A DNA stretch of 59,515 nt from an uncultured Lachnospiraceae bacterium (GCA_910588285.1 CAJUQB010000018.1:1-59515); one strand, 5' to 3'. Positions 8,462 to 16,402 are shown, counted from the first letter of the stretch. Translations and numbers: made by a program. The notes: a model not told the origin generated them from the letters alone.

Positions 8462-8766
8462 GATCTGTCAATAAAAAATACCCTCCGCTTTACCACCTTT
8501 TCGTTTTTAAACTGTTCAAGGGCAGGGACGCTCACATCCACCTGTCCCATACAGCCATTTACCCTTGCAGTTAACTCATACATCTTAAATGTGTTAAATG
8601 AGCCAAAGGTATCTCCTGTACCGCACCCTATTTTATCAGCATAGCTGCATAACGCAGTTACTGCACTGGAAAATCTCTCCGTCTGAATCACTGTGCCCTG
8701 CTTCGTTGGATTTGTTTTGTTCGTTTGATAGGTATTGCGTAAATATAAGCCATTCGTGATTTACAT
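8449..8766 (-). pseudogene. Small gene stopped at codon 2, product unrecognised
   Basis: A GGAGG site (8774-8778) stands at ideal distance from an ATG (8764-8766), but codon 2 is TAA. Beyond it the frame stays open for about 103 codons: ITNGLYLRNTYQTNKTNP, then FSSAVTALCSYADKIGCG, MYELTARVNG and VDVSVPALEQFKN, ending near 8449. A single change from AAA or GAA to TAA would explain the break. The next in-frame ATG or GTG codons have no ribosome binding site. The 3' end runs into the blaI operators and may be truncated. There is no signal peptide. It is divergent from the LytTR two-component genes and could once have been part of that island. Confidence 0.6.
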
Positions 8767-8873
8767 TTTTATTCCTCCAGCTTGAATATTTGCCAACATC
8801 AGTTCAGGAAAGCCCTATTTGGCCTCCACATCATCATATTAGCATAAATCAGCTATATATTTCTACCAGTATT

Positions 8874-8895
8874 GCAGAAATCGCCCTATTTCTGC
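8874..8895. promoter_or_regulatory. Inverted GCAGAAAT/ATTTCTGC motif
   Basis: GCAGAAAT (8874-8881) and ATTTCTGC (8888-8895) form a perfect 8-bp dyad with a 6-base spacer, in the divergent region between the pseudogene and the LytTR regulator gene. Each arm resembles the TTCTGCAA direct repeats upstream of the unknown operon at 11101-11133, so it may be a binding site of the same regulator. The rest of 8780-9037 shows only the promoter noted separately. Confidence 0.45.
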
Positions 8896-8935
8896 GGATA
8901 AAATGTACTACATGATAAATAAAGTGGATAAAGAT

Positions 8936-8965
8936 TTTGACAACATATGCCGAAATATTGTATTG
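8936..8965 (+). promoter_or_regulatory. Likely promoter of the LytTR two-component genes
   Basis: TTGACA (8936-8941) and TATTGT (8960-8965) are 18 bases apart. The promoter lies about 70 bases upstream of the response regulator start and about 40 bases downstream of the GCAGAAAT dyad. Confidence 0.55.
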
Positions 8966-9037
8966 TACGAGTATATTAGTCAAATATCAATTCAGCAAAA
9001 TAAGAAAACACAATAGATGATTGGGAGAGCAAAACAT

Positions 9038-9763
9038 ATGTTTAAAATTGCCATTTGTGATGATGAGGGCCATTTTAGAAAACAGATACAGGACATCTTA
9101 ATCCAATATATGGATGAAAAAGGAATCTTGTTTGAAATTAGTGAATTTAAATCCGGAAAGGATTTTATAAATTTAGGAATCGGGATCAATTCGTATCAAA
9201 TCGTGTTCCTGGATATCAACATGGAAGAGCTGGACGGGATGGAAACCGCCCGGAAAATCCGTGAAATCAGCCACGATATCTTCATTGCCTTTGTAACAGC
9301 ATACGCCAATTATGCACTGGACGGCTATCAGGTAGACGCGGTACGGTATATTCTGAAAAATAATCTCACTCTGGCAGAATCCGTGTTTGAATGTATGGAT
9401 ACCGTAACCGCGAAAATGAATTGTGCAGCAGCAAAGAAAATGTTCCATTTTCATGAAGGATCAAAAAATATATCGTTGGAACGTTTGCTATTCATTGAGA
9501 GCCGATTGCACAAGCTGGAATTTTATATCATGGAAGAAAAATTAAACAAATATACCCTGTATGGCACCTTAAATTCCATGGAAGAGGAGCTTTCCGGCCA
9601 TACCTTTGTGCGGATCCATCAGAGCTATCTGGTCAATATGAAGCATATCGCGAAAGTCAGCCGTTATGAGGTTTTATTGAACAATGGAAGAAAACTGGTA
9701 ATTCCAAAGAAGCGGTATCAATTTGTGGAAGAAACGTTCGTTTCGTACAAGGGAGAGCTGTAA
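9038..9763 (+). CDS. LytTR family response regulator
   Basis: A 241-residue AgrA-type response regulator. Residues 1-120 form the receiver domain: acidic pocket CDDE (8-10), phosphoacceptor Asp59 in VFLDI, Thr88 in FVTAYA, and Lys107 in YILKN. Residues 135-235 form the LytTR DNA-binding domain, including the typical FVRIHQSYLVNMKHI segment. The internal ATG is chosen because GGGAG precedes it; a start 21 bases upstream lacks a site. The kinase gene follows with no gap (TAA then ATG), so the two are one operon. LytTR proteins bind pairs of direct repeats about two helical turns apart, and such a pair lies downstream of the kinase gene at 11101-11133. Confidence 0.95.
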   Translation: MFKIAICDDEGHFRKQIQDILIQYMDEKGILFEISEFKSGKDFINLGIGINSYQIVFLDINMEELDGMETARKIREISHDIFIAFVTAYANYALDGYQVDAVRYILKNNLTLAESVFECMDTVTAKMNCAAAKKMFHFHEGSKNISLERLLFIESRLHKLEFYIMEEKLNKYTLYGTLNSMEEELSGHTFVRIHQSYLVNMKHIAKVSRYEVLLNNGRKLVIPKKRYQFVEETFVSYKGEL

Positions 9764-11080
9764 ATGTTTAATTACTTTCAGGGAATTATGCTGACTGCAT
9801 TAGAAATGATATGCTGTAAAATGTTTTTTGAAATATTTGGTGAAAAGCGATCCGAACATAACTGGAAAAATTATGGGCTTATATTGGGATTGATCCTCTC
9901 CATGTATTCCTTCGCTTTATTGTTTTATGAGAAATTTGTACTGAAACAAGTAATGGTTATTTTCGTAATTGTATTGTTCATGATTTGGTATTTAAAAATT
10001 AATATCTGGAAAGCAGTTATTTTATCTTTGCTGTTTCAAGGGCTGCTGATCTCCATTGATTACGGAACCCTCTGGTTAAATGTATCCCTTTTCCACAGCA
10101 TAGCAGAAATAAATGAGCGATATTATGTTGCGGGCCGTTTGATTGCAGTTCTGGCAAAAATACTTCTCTTCTTAGTAGTTTTAATGATCAAAAAAAAGAT
10201 TGGTGGGAAGTCTCCGGATGTTTTAGTACATACGGATTGGCTTCAATTTATGTTTTTTCCGATATTTACAATATTCACAATTATCGCTTTGATTGCCACG
10301 TCCGGTAATATGAAAAACCAGAATCAAGAAAGTGTATTCTTGGTTATCGCATTATGCCTGGCAGGTATGAACATTATTGTATTTTATTTGATGAATGCCA
10401 TTGTGAAGCGGGAGATCAAAATTCGTGAAAGTAAGATATTTCAAATGGAGGTCAAAAATCAAACGGATATGTACCGATCCATTTCCGAAAATCTTATCAA
10501 ACAGCGGAAAAGAACCCATGAATATAAAAATCAGATTCTATGTATTGAGTCATTATTAGCTGCAAAGAACTATGACCAGGCCGCGGAATATGTGAACAGG
10601 GTAAGTGGTAATTTGAGTACAGAATTGGATTCTATTAAGACAAATCATGTCATTGTAGATGCAATTTTAAACACCAAGTATCGCGAAATGCTGGATAAAA
10701 ACATCCTGTTTACCTGCAAGATGAACGATTTATCAAACATAAATATTTGTGATGAGGATATCGTTATTATTTTATCGAATTTGCTGTGCAATGCAATTGA
10801 GGCATGTGAAACATGCACAGGGAAAAAGGTAGTCAAACTGAAGTTTGTAAAAGAGGCCGAAAATATTATTATATCTGTAAAAAATACATATTCTGGCGAG
10901 CTTGTTACCCGGAATGGAGAAGTACAGACGTCAAAGACACAGAACATAGAGGAGCATGGGATTGGTATCAAAAACGTTATAGATGTTATAACAAAGTATC
11001 ACGGTTCTTATGTATTCCAAAATGATGAAAAGGAATTCTATGTTTCAATTCTATTACCCTACACGAAAAAAAATTTGTGA
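9764..11080 (+). CDS. AgrC-like sensor histidine kinase (GHKL ATPase)
   Basis: A 438-residue membrane sensor kinase. Residues 1-215 hold about six hydrophobic segments without a clear extracellular sensor domain, as in peptide-sensing AgrC/ComD-type kinases. The likely phosphoacceptor is His252 in THEYKNQ. The GHKL ATPase domain follows, with N box DEDIVIILSNLLCNAIEAC near residue 330 and G box EEHGIGIKNV near residue 405. The ATG directly follows the response regulator stop. No agrB or agrD homologue is seen beside it, so the signal is unknown. Sequence is AT-rich like its partner, which suits joint acquisition. Confidence 0.93.
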   Translation: MFNYFQGIMLTALEMICCKMFFEIFGEKRSEHNWKNYGLILGLILSMYSFALLFYEKFVLKQVMVIFVIVLFMIWYLKINIWKAVILSLLFQGLLISIDYGTLWLNVSLFHSIAEINERYYVAGRLIAVLAKILLFLVVLMIKKKIGGKSPDVLVHTDWLQFMFFPIFTIFTIIALIATSGNMKNQNQESVFLVIALCLAGMNIIVFYLMNAIVKREIKIRESKIFQMEVKNQTDMYRSISENLIKQRKRTHEYKNQILCIESLLAAKNYDQAAEYVNRVSGNLSTELDSIKTNHVIVDAILNTKYREMLDKNILFTCKMNDLSNINICDEDIVIILSNLLCNAIEACETCTGKKVVKLKFVKEAENIIISVKNTYSGELVTRNGEVQTSKTQNIEEHGIGIKNVIDVITKYHGSYVFQNDEKEFYVSILLPYTKKNL

Positions 11081-11100
11081 TAAGCAAATCTTTTTTCGTG

Positions 11101-11168
11101 TCATTTTCTGCAATGAGCGGTCACATTCTGCAAGACCTATTGCTTTTTTCCAGATAATGCCGTTATAT
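11101..11168 (+). promoter_or_regulatory. Candidate LytTR-controlled promoter with paired direct repeats
   Basis: TCATTTTCTGCAA (11101-11113) and TCACATTCTGCAA (11121-11133) are direct repeats with 11 of 13 bases identical, starting 20 bp apart, so they lie on the same DNA face. Seven bases further begins TTGCTT (11140-11145), then 17 bases, then TTATAT (11163-11168). A paired repeat just upstream of a weak -35 box is the arrangement expected for activation by a LytTR regulator. Such a regulator is encoded just upstream. The exact motif differs from the Staphylococcus AgrA site, so this is an inference from geometry. Confidence 0.6.
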
Positions 11169-11171
11169 TTC

Positions 11172-11310
11172 TTGTGATATAGGAAATTCCTCTGGATTTC
11201 CTATATCACAAAAAGCCCTCCGGGCGGGATCGCACTGCGGCGGAGAGGAAATATATCGCTAAAGCAATCCGCCGCAGGCGGGGAATCCTGCAAAACAGGA
11301 TTCTTTTTTT
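11172..11310 (+). ncRNA. Structured leader or small RNA upstream of the unknown operon
   Basis: Transcription from the promoter at 11140-11168 would start near 11175, so the RNA would begin in or just inside a perfect 15-bp hairpin (11172-11186 with 11197-11211). A second stem follows, 11237-11244 with 11268-11275 (GCGGCGGA/TCCGCCGC), enclosing a small GCTAAAGC hairpin. The segment ends in a strong intrinsic terminator at 11283-11310, only 14 bases before the ATG at 11325. With no room for a promoter after the terminator, this is either a terminated RNA of about 135 bases with partial read-through or an attenuator. I do not recognise a known riboswitch. Confidence 0.5.
11283..11310 (+). terminator. 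Intrinsic terminator just before a start codon
   Basis: GAATCCTG (11283-11290) and CAGGATTC (11296-11303) form a perfect 8-bp stem with a five-base loop, followed by seven T. The ribosome binding site AGAAGGGG of the next gene begins immediately afterwards, so this terminator controls read-through into that gene. Confidence 0.8.
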
Positions 11311-11324
11311 AGAAGGGGACGAAA

Positions 11325-12275
11325 ATGGGAATTAATGATTTGAATATTACAGAGCATCAGGATCCACTACAGCAAATGCGGCTTCGGGAAATGGAAATGA
11401 GGAAAAGCACCCTGGAACTGCTTCTGGGTTCCGGCACAAAGAGCCGGCATGTAGAAAACCATCAGAAGGATTCCTACGTTAGCCAGCAGGAGAGCTCCCC
11501 CTTGTTTGCCAATTATACAAGCAATGGCACATTCCAACAGAACCAGAATGGAGTAAGCAAGGAAGACATCTGGGATTATTTGTCTACATTTGCAGAAGGG
11601 ATGACAAATGGGGAATTTACCGTAAAGGGCCAGATGTGCCATATCTCCCAAATCGAAAAAATGGGGGAAGAAATGCTGGAAAAACCCAAGGCGGTTGAAA
11701 ATGTTTTGACTCTCAAATCAGGTGCATACTATGGCATAACAACAAAAGATGGCGGAGAAGAGCGGATATGGGGAATGAATGTTCGTCAGGGAAAAAAGCT
11801 TTCCCTGGCCGGTTCAGAAGCATACTATGCGCTACACCATGGAATTGTGATGGCTGAAATGGGAGAGTGGATCGATTTTTTCCGCTCTGCTGGCTGCGAA
11901 AAAGGGGATGCTGCCACGGCTGGTATTTCGATCCAGCTCAGCTATGAAAAAGTTCAAACCATGTTGGATGAATTGGGCTTTAAGCCTGGAATTTGCAAAA
12001 TCATAGTGGATGGACAAGAAAATACCTTTTTCTATAGTAATAATGGGCGAGTTTATCCGCAATACCATTATGATGCCGCCTATTCTGGAATGACCCAGGG
12101 AGACAACAGGCAGGCTTATGAAATAGGGGCCGAATTCAACTATAATGGCAACATTTATCAAATGGATGAAGAGGGGCATATCAATGTTCCCTATGGCGAG
12201 GATATTTTTAATTGCCTCAGCAGGCCGCCAGGCATACAATCTCAACAAAAAGAGTCCGGCCAAAGTAACCCATAA
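11325..12275 (+). CDS. Unrecognised cytoplasmic protein, probable LytTR target
   Basis: A 316-residue protein I do not recognise. It has no signal peptide, membrane segment or lipobox. The N-terminus (MGINDLNITEHQDPLQQMRLREMEMRKS) is likely helical. The middle, about residues 75-200, is mixed alpha/beta with Tyr, Gly and Trp clusters (GAYYGITTKDGGEERIWGM). The C-terminus is Gln/Ser/Pro-rich and probably disordered. AGAAGGGG lies eight bases upstream. A terminator sits directly before the ribosome binding site and another (12293-12328) after the stop, so the gene is bracketed by terminators. It follows the LytTR two-component genes and their candidate target promoter, suggesting it is an output of that system. 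Confidence 0.7.
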   Translation: MGINDLNITEHQDPLQQMRLREMEMRKSTLELLLGSGTKSRHVENHQKDSYVSQQESSPLFANYTSNGTFQQNQNGVSKEDIWDYLSTFAEGMTNGEFTVKGQMCHISQIEKMGEEMLEKPKAVENVLTLKSGAYYGITTKDGGEERIWGMNVRQGKKLSLAGSEAYYALHHGIVMAEMGEWIDFFRSAGCEKGDAATAGISIQLSYEKVQTMLDELGFKPGICKIIVDGQENTFFYSNNGRVYPQYHYDAAYSGMTQGDNRQAYEIGAEFNYNGNIYQMDEEGHINVPYGEDIFNCLSRPPGIQSQQKESGQSNP

Positions 12276-12292
12276 CCCAATAGAAACAGCTA

Positions 12293-12337
12293 AGGATGGC
12301 GTTTGATAAGATATCTGGACGCCATCCTCATATTTTA
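12293..12337 (+). terminator. Terminator-like hairpin between the two unknown genes
   Basis: AGGATGGCGT (12293-12302) and ACGCCATCCT (12319-12328) are perfect 10-bp arms, followed by a poor T tract (CATATTTTA). The start codon of the next gene is only 28 bases on, leaving no room for a full promoter. The arms and the bases before them recur at 14014-14050. Confidence 0.7.
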
Positions 12338-12356
12338 AGAAAGAAGAGGTATCAAT

Positions 12357-13448
12357 ATGGTCGATTTATCTAACATGGTTGGAACCATGGTGGTTGGCGT
12401 TGCTGATTCCAGGAATAGCTATATCGCAGGGGCTTCTGACAGGCAAAATGAAGAATTCCAGAAGAATACAGGGAAGGGTTCTGTGAAGGATGTCATACCG
12501 GAAGGCTCTCTGGTTATCACAGAGGATATGTATGAAAGCATGGGCATACGGAAGGAAGTAATTACAAGTGAAAATTATAATGATTTTTTCAAAATTTCTA
12601 AAATGCCGGCCAACTGCCTGACAGACCAGAATGGCAAAGAATTAATGAACCAGTCCAACAAGCTCATGCACAATTATTATGCAGGCGGAATGGATAAGGA
12701 AGATGTAAAGGCAAGTATCATAGAAGCCTGTAAGGCAATGCGGATATACCAGGCACAAAGCCGCCATACTACCGGAAACAACAAGGAGAATAATTTACAG
12801 ATATTGAGCCAGATTTATGAGCTGTTTCAAAAGCAGAATGTACGGGCAGCCGCATATGCATGCTTCAAAAAGGGGGATGAAATAGCCCAAAATAACGGAA
12901 AAAATGTTTATTATGATTCCTCTTTTTATTATGAATCAGAAGAGATCCGGGAGTGTCTACAGGCAGGGATCCGGGAGCTGGCACAGGAGTGGGGAACGGA
13001 TGTGCCGGATTTTGAGGAAATTGAAGAAAACACGCTCCTCATCTTAGATGGAAAAATGGATTTTAACAGCTGCTGGGAATGGCAGGCCTGGCAGAGAGGG
13101 ATCTCCAGCGTTAAAGGGTACGAGGGAGCGCCGCCCCGGGACTTCTCCTTTTTCTACCAGTCAGGAAAATATACAGACCCGGAAAAATATTCCGCCCTGG
13201 AGCGGCAGAAAGGGTTCGTGCAGGTTACTTATCAGGGAAAAGTTTGGGAGGTAGATGTACCATTTAATAATTCCCTTGTTTTTGGAGAAATCAAAGAAAT
13301 ATTTAACGTCAGAGATTTGCTTTTGGATTATTTCAGAGAGGAGGAGTTTGACCCGGAGCTCCTTGCATATCTTGGAAAATTTGATGTGTATACACGTTGG
13401 CATGGAAGCAAATTATGGGCGCAAATGCAGAATGGGTATCGCCCATAA
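12357..13448 (+). CDS. Unrecognised cytoplasmic protein, second gene of the unknown pair
   Basis: A 363-residue protein I do not recognise. No signal peptide or membrane segment is visible. The first 35 residues (MVDLSNMVGTMVVGVADSRNSYIAGASD) are small-residue-rich. Residues 110-200 are helical (DVKASIIEACKAMRIYQ, LQILSQIYELFQKQ). Residues 230-300 are aromatic-rich (MDFNSCWEWQAWQRGI). AGAAGAGG stands before the ATG. Expression probably depends on read-through of the weak terminator at 12293-12337. It shares no obvious sequence with the 316-residue protein upstream, yet both lie downstream of the LytTR genes and have matching flanking hairpins. Together they look like a two-gene effector unit of unknown role. 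Confidence 0.7.
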   Translation: MVDLSNMVGTMVVGVADSRNSYIAGASDRQNEEFQKNTGKGSVKDVIPEGSLVITEDMYESMGIRKEVITSENYNDFFKISKMPANCLTDQNGKELMNQSNKLMHNYYAGGMDKEDVKASIIEACKAMRIYQAQSRHTTGNNKENNLQILSQIYELFQKQNVRAAAYACFKKGDEIAQNNGKNVYYDSSFYYESEEIRECLQAGIRELAQEWGTDVPDFEEIEENTLLILDGKMDFNSCWEWQAWQRGISSVKGYEGAPPRDFSFFYQSGKYTDPEKYSALERQKGFVQVTYQGKVWEVDVPFNNSLVFGEIKEIFNVRDLLLDYFREEEFDPELLAYLGKFDVYTRWHGSKLWAQMQNGYRP

Positions 13449-13550
13449 ATACGGCATGGTTCTTTGGGAAGTACGACTTCATGTTGATTCATTATCTTGA
13501 CAAAAATAGAAACATTTTTTAAAATAGCAAAGAAAGGGACGGAAGAATTT

Positions 13551-13994
13551 ATGGCAAGGGCGGCGTTTAATGTCTTAGTACTATTATATAAAAAGGAAAT
13601 GGACGAAATAGAGTATTGTATTTTTAAAAGAGCAGATATGGAAATTTGGCAGTTTATTGCAGGAGGCGGAGAAGATAAAGAAACACCAATTGAAGCCGCA
13701 GCGAGAGAGACTTTAGAAGAAGCCAATATAGAAGCAGGTAAATTATTTCCATTAACCTCTATGTGCTTTGTGCCGGCAAATCAGTTCTCTGAGGCAGCTC
13801 AAGTAAGCTGGGGTAGTGAAACCAGCGAAATACCAGTATATTGTTTTGCTTCAAAAGTTGATAAAGAATGCGAGATACTCATATCTGAAGAGCATTTGGA
13901 ATATAAATGGTGTTCGTATGAAGAAGCGCAAGATCTTTTATATTTTGATTTAGATAAAACAGCTTTATATGAATTAAAGGAAAAGGTTATATAA
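13551..13994 (+). CDS. NUDIX hydrolase
   Basis: A 147-residue NUDIX pyrophosphohydrolase. The Nudix box is visible as GGGEDKE, TPIEAAA, RETLEEANI, matching GX5EX7REUXEEXGU except that the last Gly is Asn. The sequence FNVLVLLYKK with FIAGGGE is closest to dihydroneopterin triphosphate or dATP hydrolases (NudB-like), but substrate cannot be fixed. The ATG start with GGAAG six bases upstream is preferred; an upstream TTG would add 18 residues without a good site. The gene is AT-rich compared with the gene before it. It lies between the second unknown gene and a copy of the hairpin that follows the first unknown gene, so it may have been inserted there. Confidence 0.88.
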   Translation: MARAAFNVLVLLYKKEMDEIEYCIFKRADMEIWQFIAGGGEDKETPIEAAARETLEEANIEAGKLFPLTSMCFVPANQFSEAAQVSWGSETSEIPVYCFASKVDKECEILISEEHLEYKWCSYEEAQDLLYFDLDKTALYELKEKVI

Positions 13995-14013
13995 GGGACG
14001 AATTCAGCTATAA

Positions 14014-14057
14014 AGGATGGCGTTTGATGAAACTATATGAACGCCATCCTTTTATTT
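14014..14057 (+). terminator. Terminator, second copy of the 10-bp arm hairpin
   Basis: AGGATGGCGT (14014-14023) and ACGCCATCCT (14041-14050) repeat the arms of the hairpin at 12293-12328, here with a better T tract (TTTATTT). The preceding bases CAGCTA and following TTTGAT are also shared, so these are two copies of one terminator unit. Confidence 0.85.
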
Positions 14058-14123
14058 AAGCAGAAATTAGAATCAGCCCCATGGACGAATAGGAAAGAAT
14101 CTGGAAAAAGAAAATACCATCTG

Positions 14124-15038
14124 TCATTCAATTCCATGGCTCAATAAAAAGTCCCGCCAGATAGGTATGCATTTTACCTTCAGATGAACCCCGTCCCCTG
14201 TGTAGTCGGGATTCAATTTCCCGGTTCCCTCCTGGTCAAACACCTCGTTGACATCCAGCCAGAACACATGCTTGTTGTCCGCCAGCAGCTTGATCTTGTC
14301 GTTTCTCCGATAGATTTCCTCATTGTTGATGTAGGTTCCTTCCCTGTCCTTTGCCTCCGACACGTGCATAATGCTTTCCACAAATATCACTGCCTCAGGC
14401 TGCAGGGTGCGTATCTCATCAATCACTGTTTTATACTGCTCATAGAAAATATCCGCTGTCTCATTGCCCAGCTCATTGATGCCCAGCATAATGTAGATCT
14501 TATCGTATTTTTTCCGGCTCAGGCCCTCACGCACAGTAATGGTTCCGCCTGTATCCGGATCTTTGGCAATGCGTTCGTCCATCACATCCCAGATCGTCAG
14601 GCCGTATTCCACGAAGAAATCCGTCTGATCCCAGCCTGCATATTCCGCCAGGGTGGATGTCCGGGAATCCCCGATAAACAGGGCGCCGTCCAGATAGCTC
14701 ATATCCACCTGGGTAAATTCCCGCTCCTGCTCCTCCTTGGGCGGCTCTTCCGGAAGGGGCTCTCCCTTGGGCGTATCCGTTCCTGCCATTGTCTCCTCTG
14801 CCTCTGCCATGGCCGTCTTAATGGTCTCCTCTGCCTCTGTCATGGCTAAGAACAGCCCTTCCGTCCCCTGGGCTGCTGCCGACTGCAGCGCAGCCAGGAC
14901 CTTTAACTCCTTCTCTCGTTTCACAAGGGTTCCGTCCGCAGCCAGCACATAGCCTTCTACAAGAACGATTGTCCAGAAGGCAATCACAGCGCAGACCATA
15001 ATCACAAAAAAAGGATACCATTTTCTTTTTCTCTTCAT
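14124..15038 (-). CDS. SGNH/GDSL hydrolase, membrane-anchored
   Basis: A 304-residue SGNH-family protein outside the membrane. Residues 8-30 form an N-terminal membrane anchor. A helical, Glu-rich linker follows (AEAEET repeated twice, about residues 68-84). The SGNH domain runs from about 115: GDSR with Ser125 as nucleophile, GINE as the Asn block, and DGVHLK with the catalytic Asp-x-x-His. The gene begins 14 bases after the MBOAT acyltransferase, a pairing known from AlgI/AlgX or OafB-type O-acetylation systems. It probably transfers or removes acetyl groups on a surface glycan. AGAGAGG precedes the ATG. Confidence 0.88.
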   Translation of the reverse strand: MKRKRKWYPFFVIMVCAVIAFWTIVLVEGYVLAADGTLVKREKELKVLAALQSAAAQGTEGLFLAMTEAEETIKTAMAEAEETMAGTDTPKGEPLPEEPPKEEQEREFTQVDMSYLDGALFIGDSRTSTLAEYAGWDQTDFFVEYGLTIWDVMDERIAKDPDTGGTITVREGLSRKKYDKIYIMLGINELGNETADIFYEQYKTVIDEIRTLQPEAVIFVESIMHVSEAKDREGTYINNEEIYRRNDKIKLLADNKHVFWLDVNEVFDQEGTGKLNPDYTGDGVHLKVKCIPIWRDFLLSHGIE

Positions 15039-15052
15039 TTAAGCTTTCCTCT

Positions 15053-16402
15053 CTAAAACCGGAAATACAGGAACGGATTGCTTGTATTTCTGATCATTCC
15101 CATGACCGACATTCCAAACAGCAGCGTCAGAAGCAAGACCATCCATGCCTTTTCCTTATATTTTTCATAAATTTTTGACGGCAGCCTCAGGCACAGAATC
15201 AGGGCTGCAATAAAAAATCCTCCATACCGCTGACATGCGTCCGCCAGAATCTCCATATTTGCAAAGGCCGTCCCTTCCTCCAGGGCCGCTGCCGAGAAAA
15301 ACGGAAACAGTCTGGTGAAATACACGCCGATATCCCCAAGGTCATTGATGGCAAAGAGCATCCAGCTCAACGGTATATAGAGAAGCATGTAAATTCTGGA
15401 AAGAATCAAATGCCTATTCATAATCTTTTCCAATCCAAGCTTTTCTAATACAACCAAAAACCAAATAGATACGCCCCAGAGAATAAAATTCCATCCCTTT
15501 CCATGCCATACGCCGGTAAACAGCCACACAACCAGAAGATTCAGGATCACTCTTCCGGTTCCCACGCGGCTGCCTCCAAGGGGAATATAGACATACTCCC
15601 GAAACCATCTGCCCAGGGTAATGTGCCATCTTCTCCAGAATTCGCTTACAGTACGGGACAGGTAGGGCTTGTCAAAATTCTTCGGAATGGAAAAGCCAAG
15701 GATTCTTCCAAGTCCGATGGCCATCAGGGAATACCCGTTAAAGTCAAAGAAAATCTCCAGCGAATATGCTGCTGCCCCAAGCCATGCCATGGGGGTGGAA
15801 ATGCTCTCAAAGCCCACCACATGGATCTCATTCCACAGCTTTCCCATAACATCCGCCAGCAGTATCTTCGAGGAGAGTCCCAAAACAAAGGTCTTTAATC
15901 CGTCCTCCAGATTTCCCATTCTGTACTCCCGCTCACGGATCTGCTTGATGATATCCGAATACAGGATAATCGGTCCTGCGATCAGCTGGGGGAACAGACA
16001 GAGGTATGTACCCATCTCCACAATATTACCGGTTGGCCGAATCTTTCTCTTATACACATCCAGCACATAGGACGCAACCTGAAAGGTATAAAAGCTGATT
16101 CCAAGAGGAATGGCTTCTGTGAAATATTTAAATGCCAACAGAATCCCAAAGTCGTAAAGCATCATGATAGTGAGAACTACCTTTCTTCTGGCGCCCCGCA
16201 TTTTCCGAAGCAGAAGAGCCGAAGAATAATTGAGCAGCAGCGTAAGGAGCAGAAGCGGAAAATAGGTAAGCTCTCCCAGGGCATAGAACACCATACTTCC
16301 CAAAAGCAGCGATACATTCCGGAATCTTGCCGGCGTACAGTAATAAACCAGCAAAAATGCTGGCAAAAAGATAAATATAAATGATAAGCTTGAAAATAGC
16401 AT
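15053..16402 (-). CDS. MBOAT family O-acyltransferase (AlgI-like)
   Basis: A 449-residue polytopic MBOAT protein. Hydrophobic segments fill nearly the whole length. The AlgI/DltB-type signatures are present: GISFYTFQVASYVLDVYK near residue 110, SEFWRRWHITLGRWFREYVYIPLGG near residue 245, and the catalytic histidine in LFTGVWHGKGWNFILWG near residue 290. Such enzymes move acyl groups across the membrane to exported polysaccharides or teichoic acids. Absence of dlt genes and the SGNH partner downstream favour polysaccharide O-acetylation. The length is normal. An AT-rich region with a GTTTCA/TGAAAC dyad lies upstream. Confidence 0.92.
   Translation of the reverse strand: MLFSSLSFIFIFLPAFLLVYYCTPARFRNVSLLLGSMVFYALGELTYFPLLLLTLLLNYSSALLLRKMRGARRKVVLTIMMLYDFGILLAFKYFTEAIPLGISFYTFQVASYVLDVYKRKIRPTGNIVEMGTYLCLFPQLIAGPIILYSDIIKQIREREYRMGNLEDGLKTFVLGLSSKILLADVMGKLWNEIHVVGFESISTPMAWLGAAAYSLEIFFDFNGYSLMAIGLGRILGFSIPKNFDKPYLSRTVSEFWRRWHITLGRWFREYVYIPLGGSRVGTGRVILNLLVVWLFTGVWHGKGWNFILWGVSIWFLVVLEKLGLEKIMNRHLILSRIYMLLYIPLSWMLFAINDLGDIGVYFTRLFPFFSAAALEEGTAFANMEILADACQRYGGFFIAALILCLRLPSKIYEKYKEKAWMVLLLTLLFGMSVMGMIRNTSNPFLYFRF

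Noticed and set aside
11172..11282. Known riboswitch (c-di-GMP, T-box or similar) in the leader
   Set aside because: The stems do not match the conserved cores I know for these classes; kept only as an unclassified structured leader.
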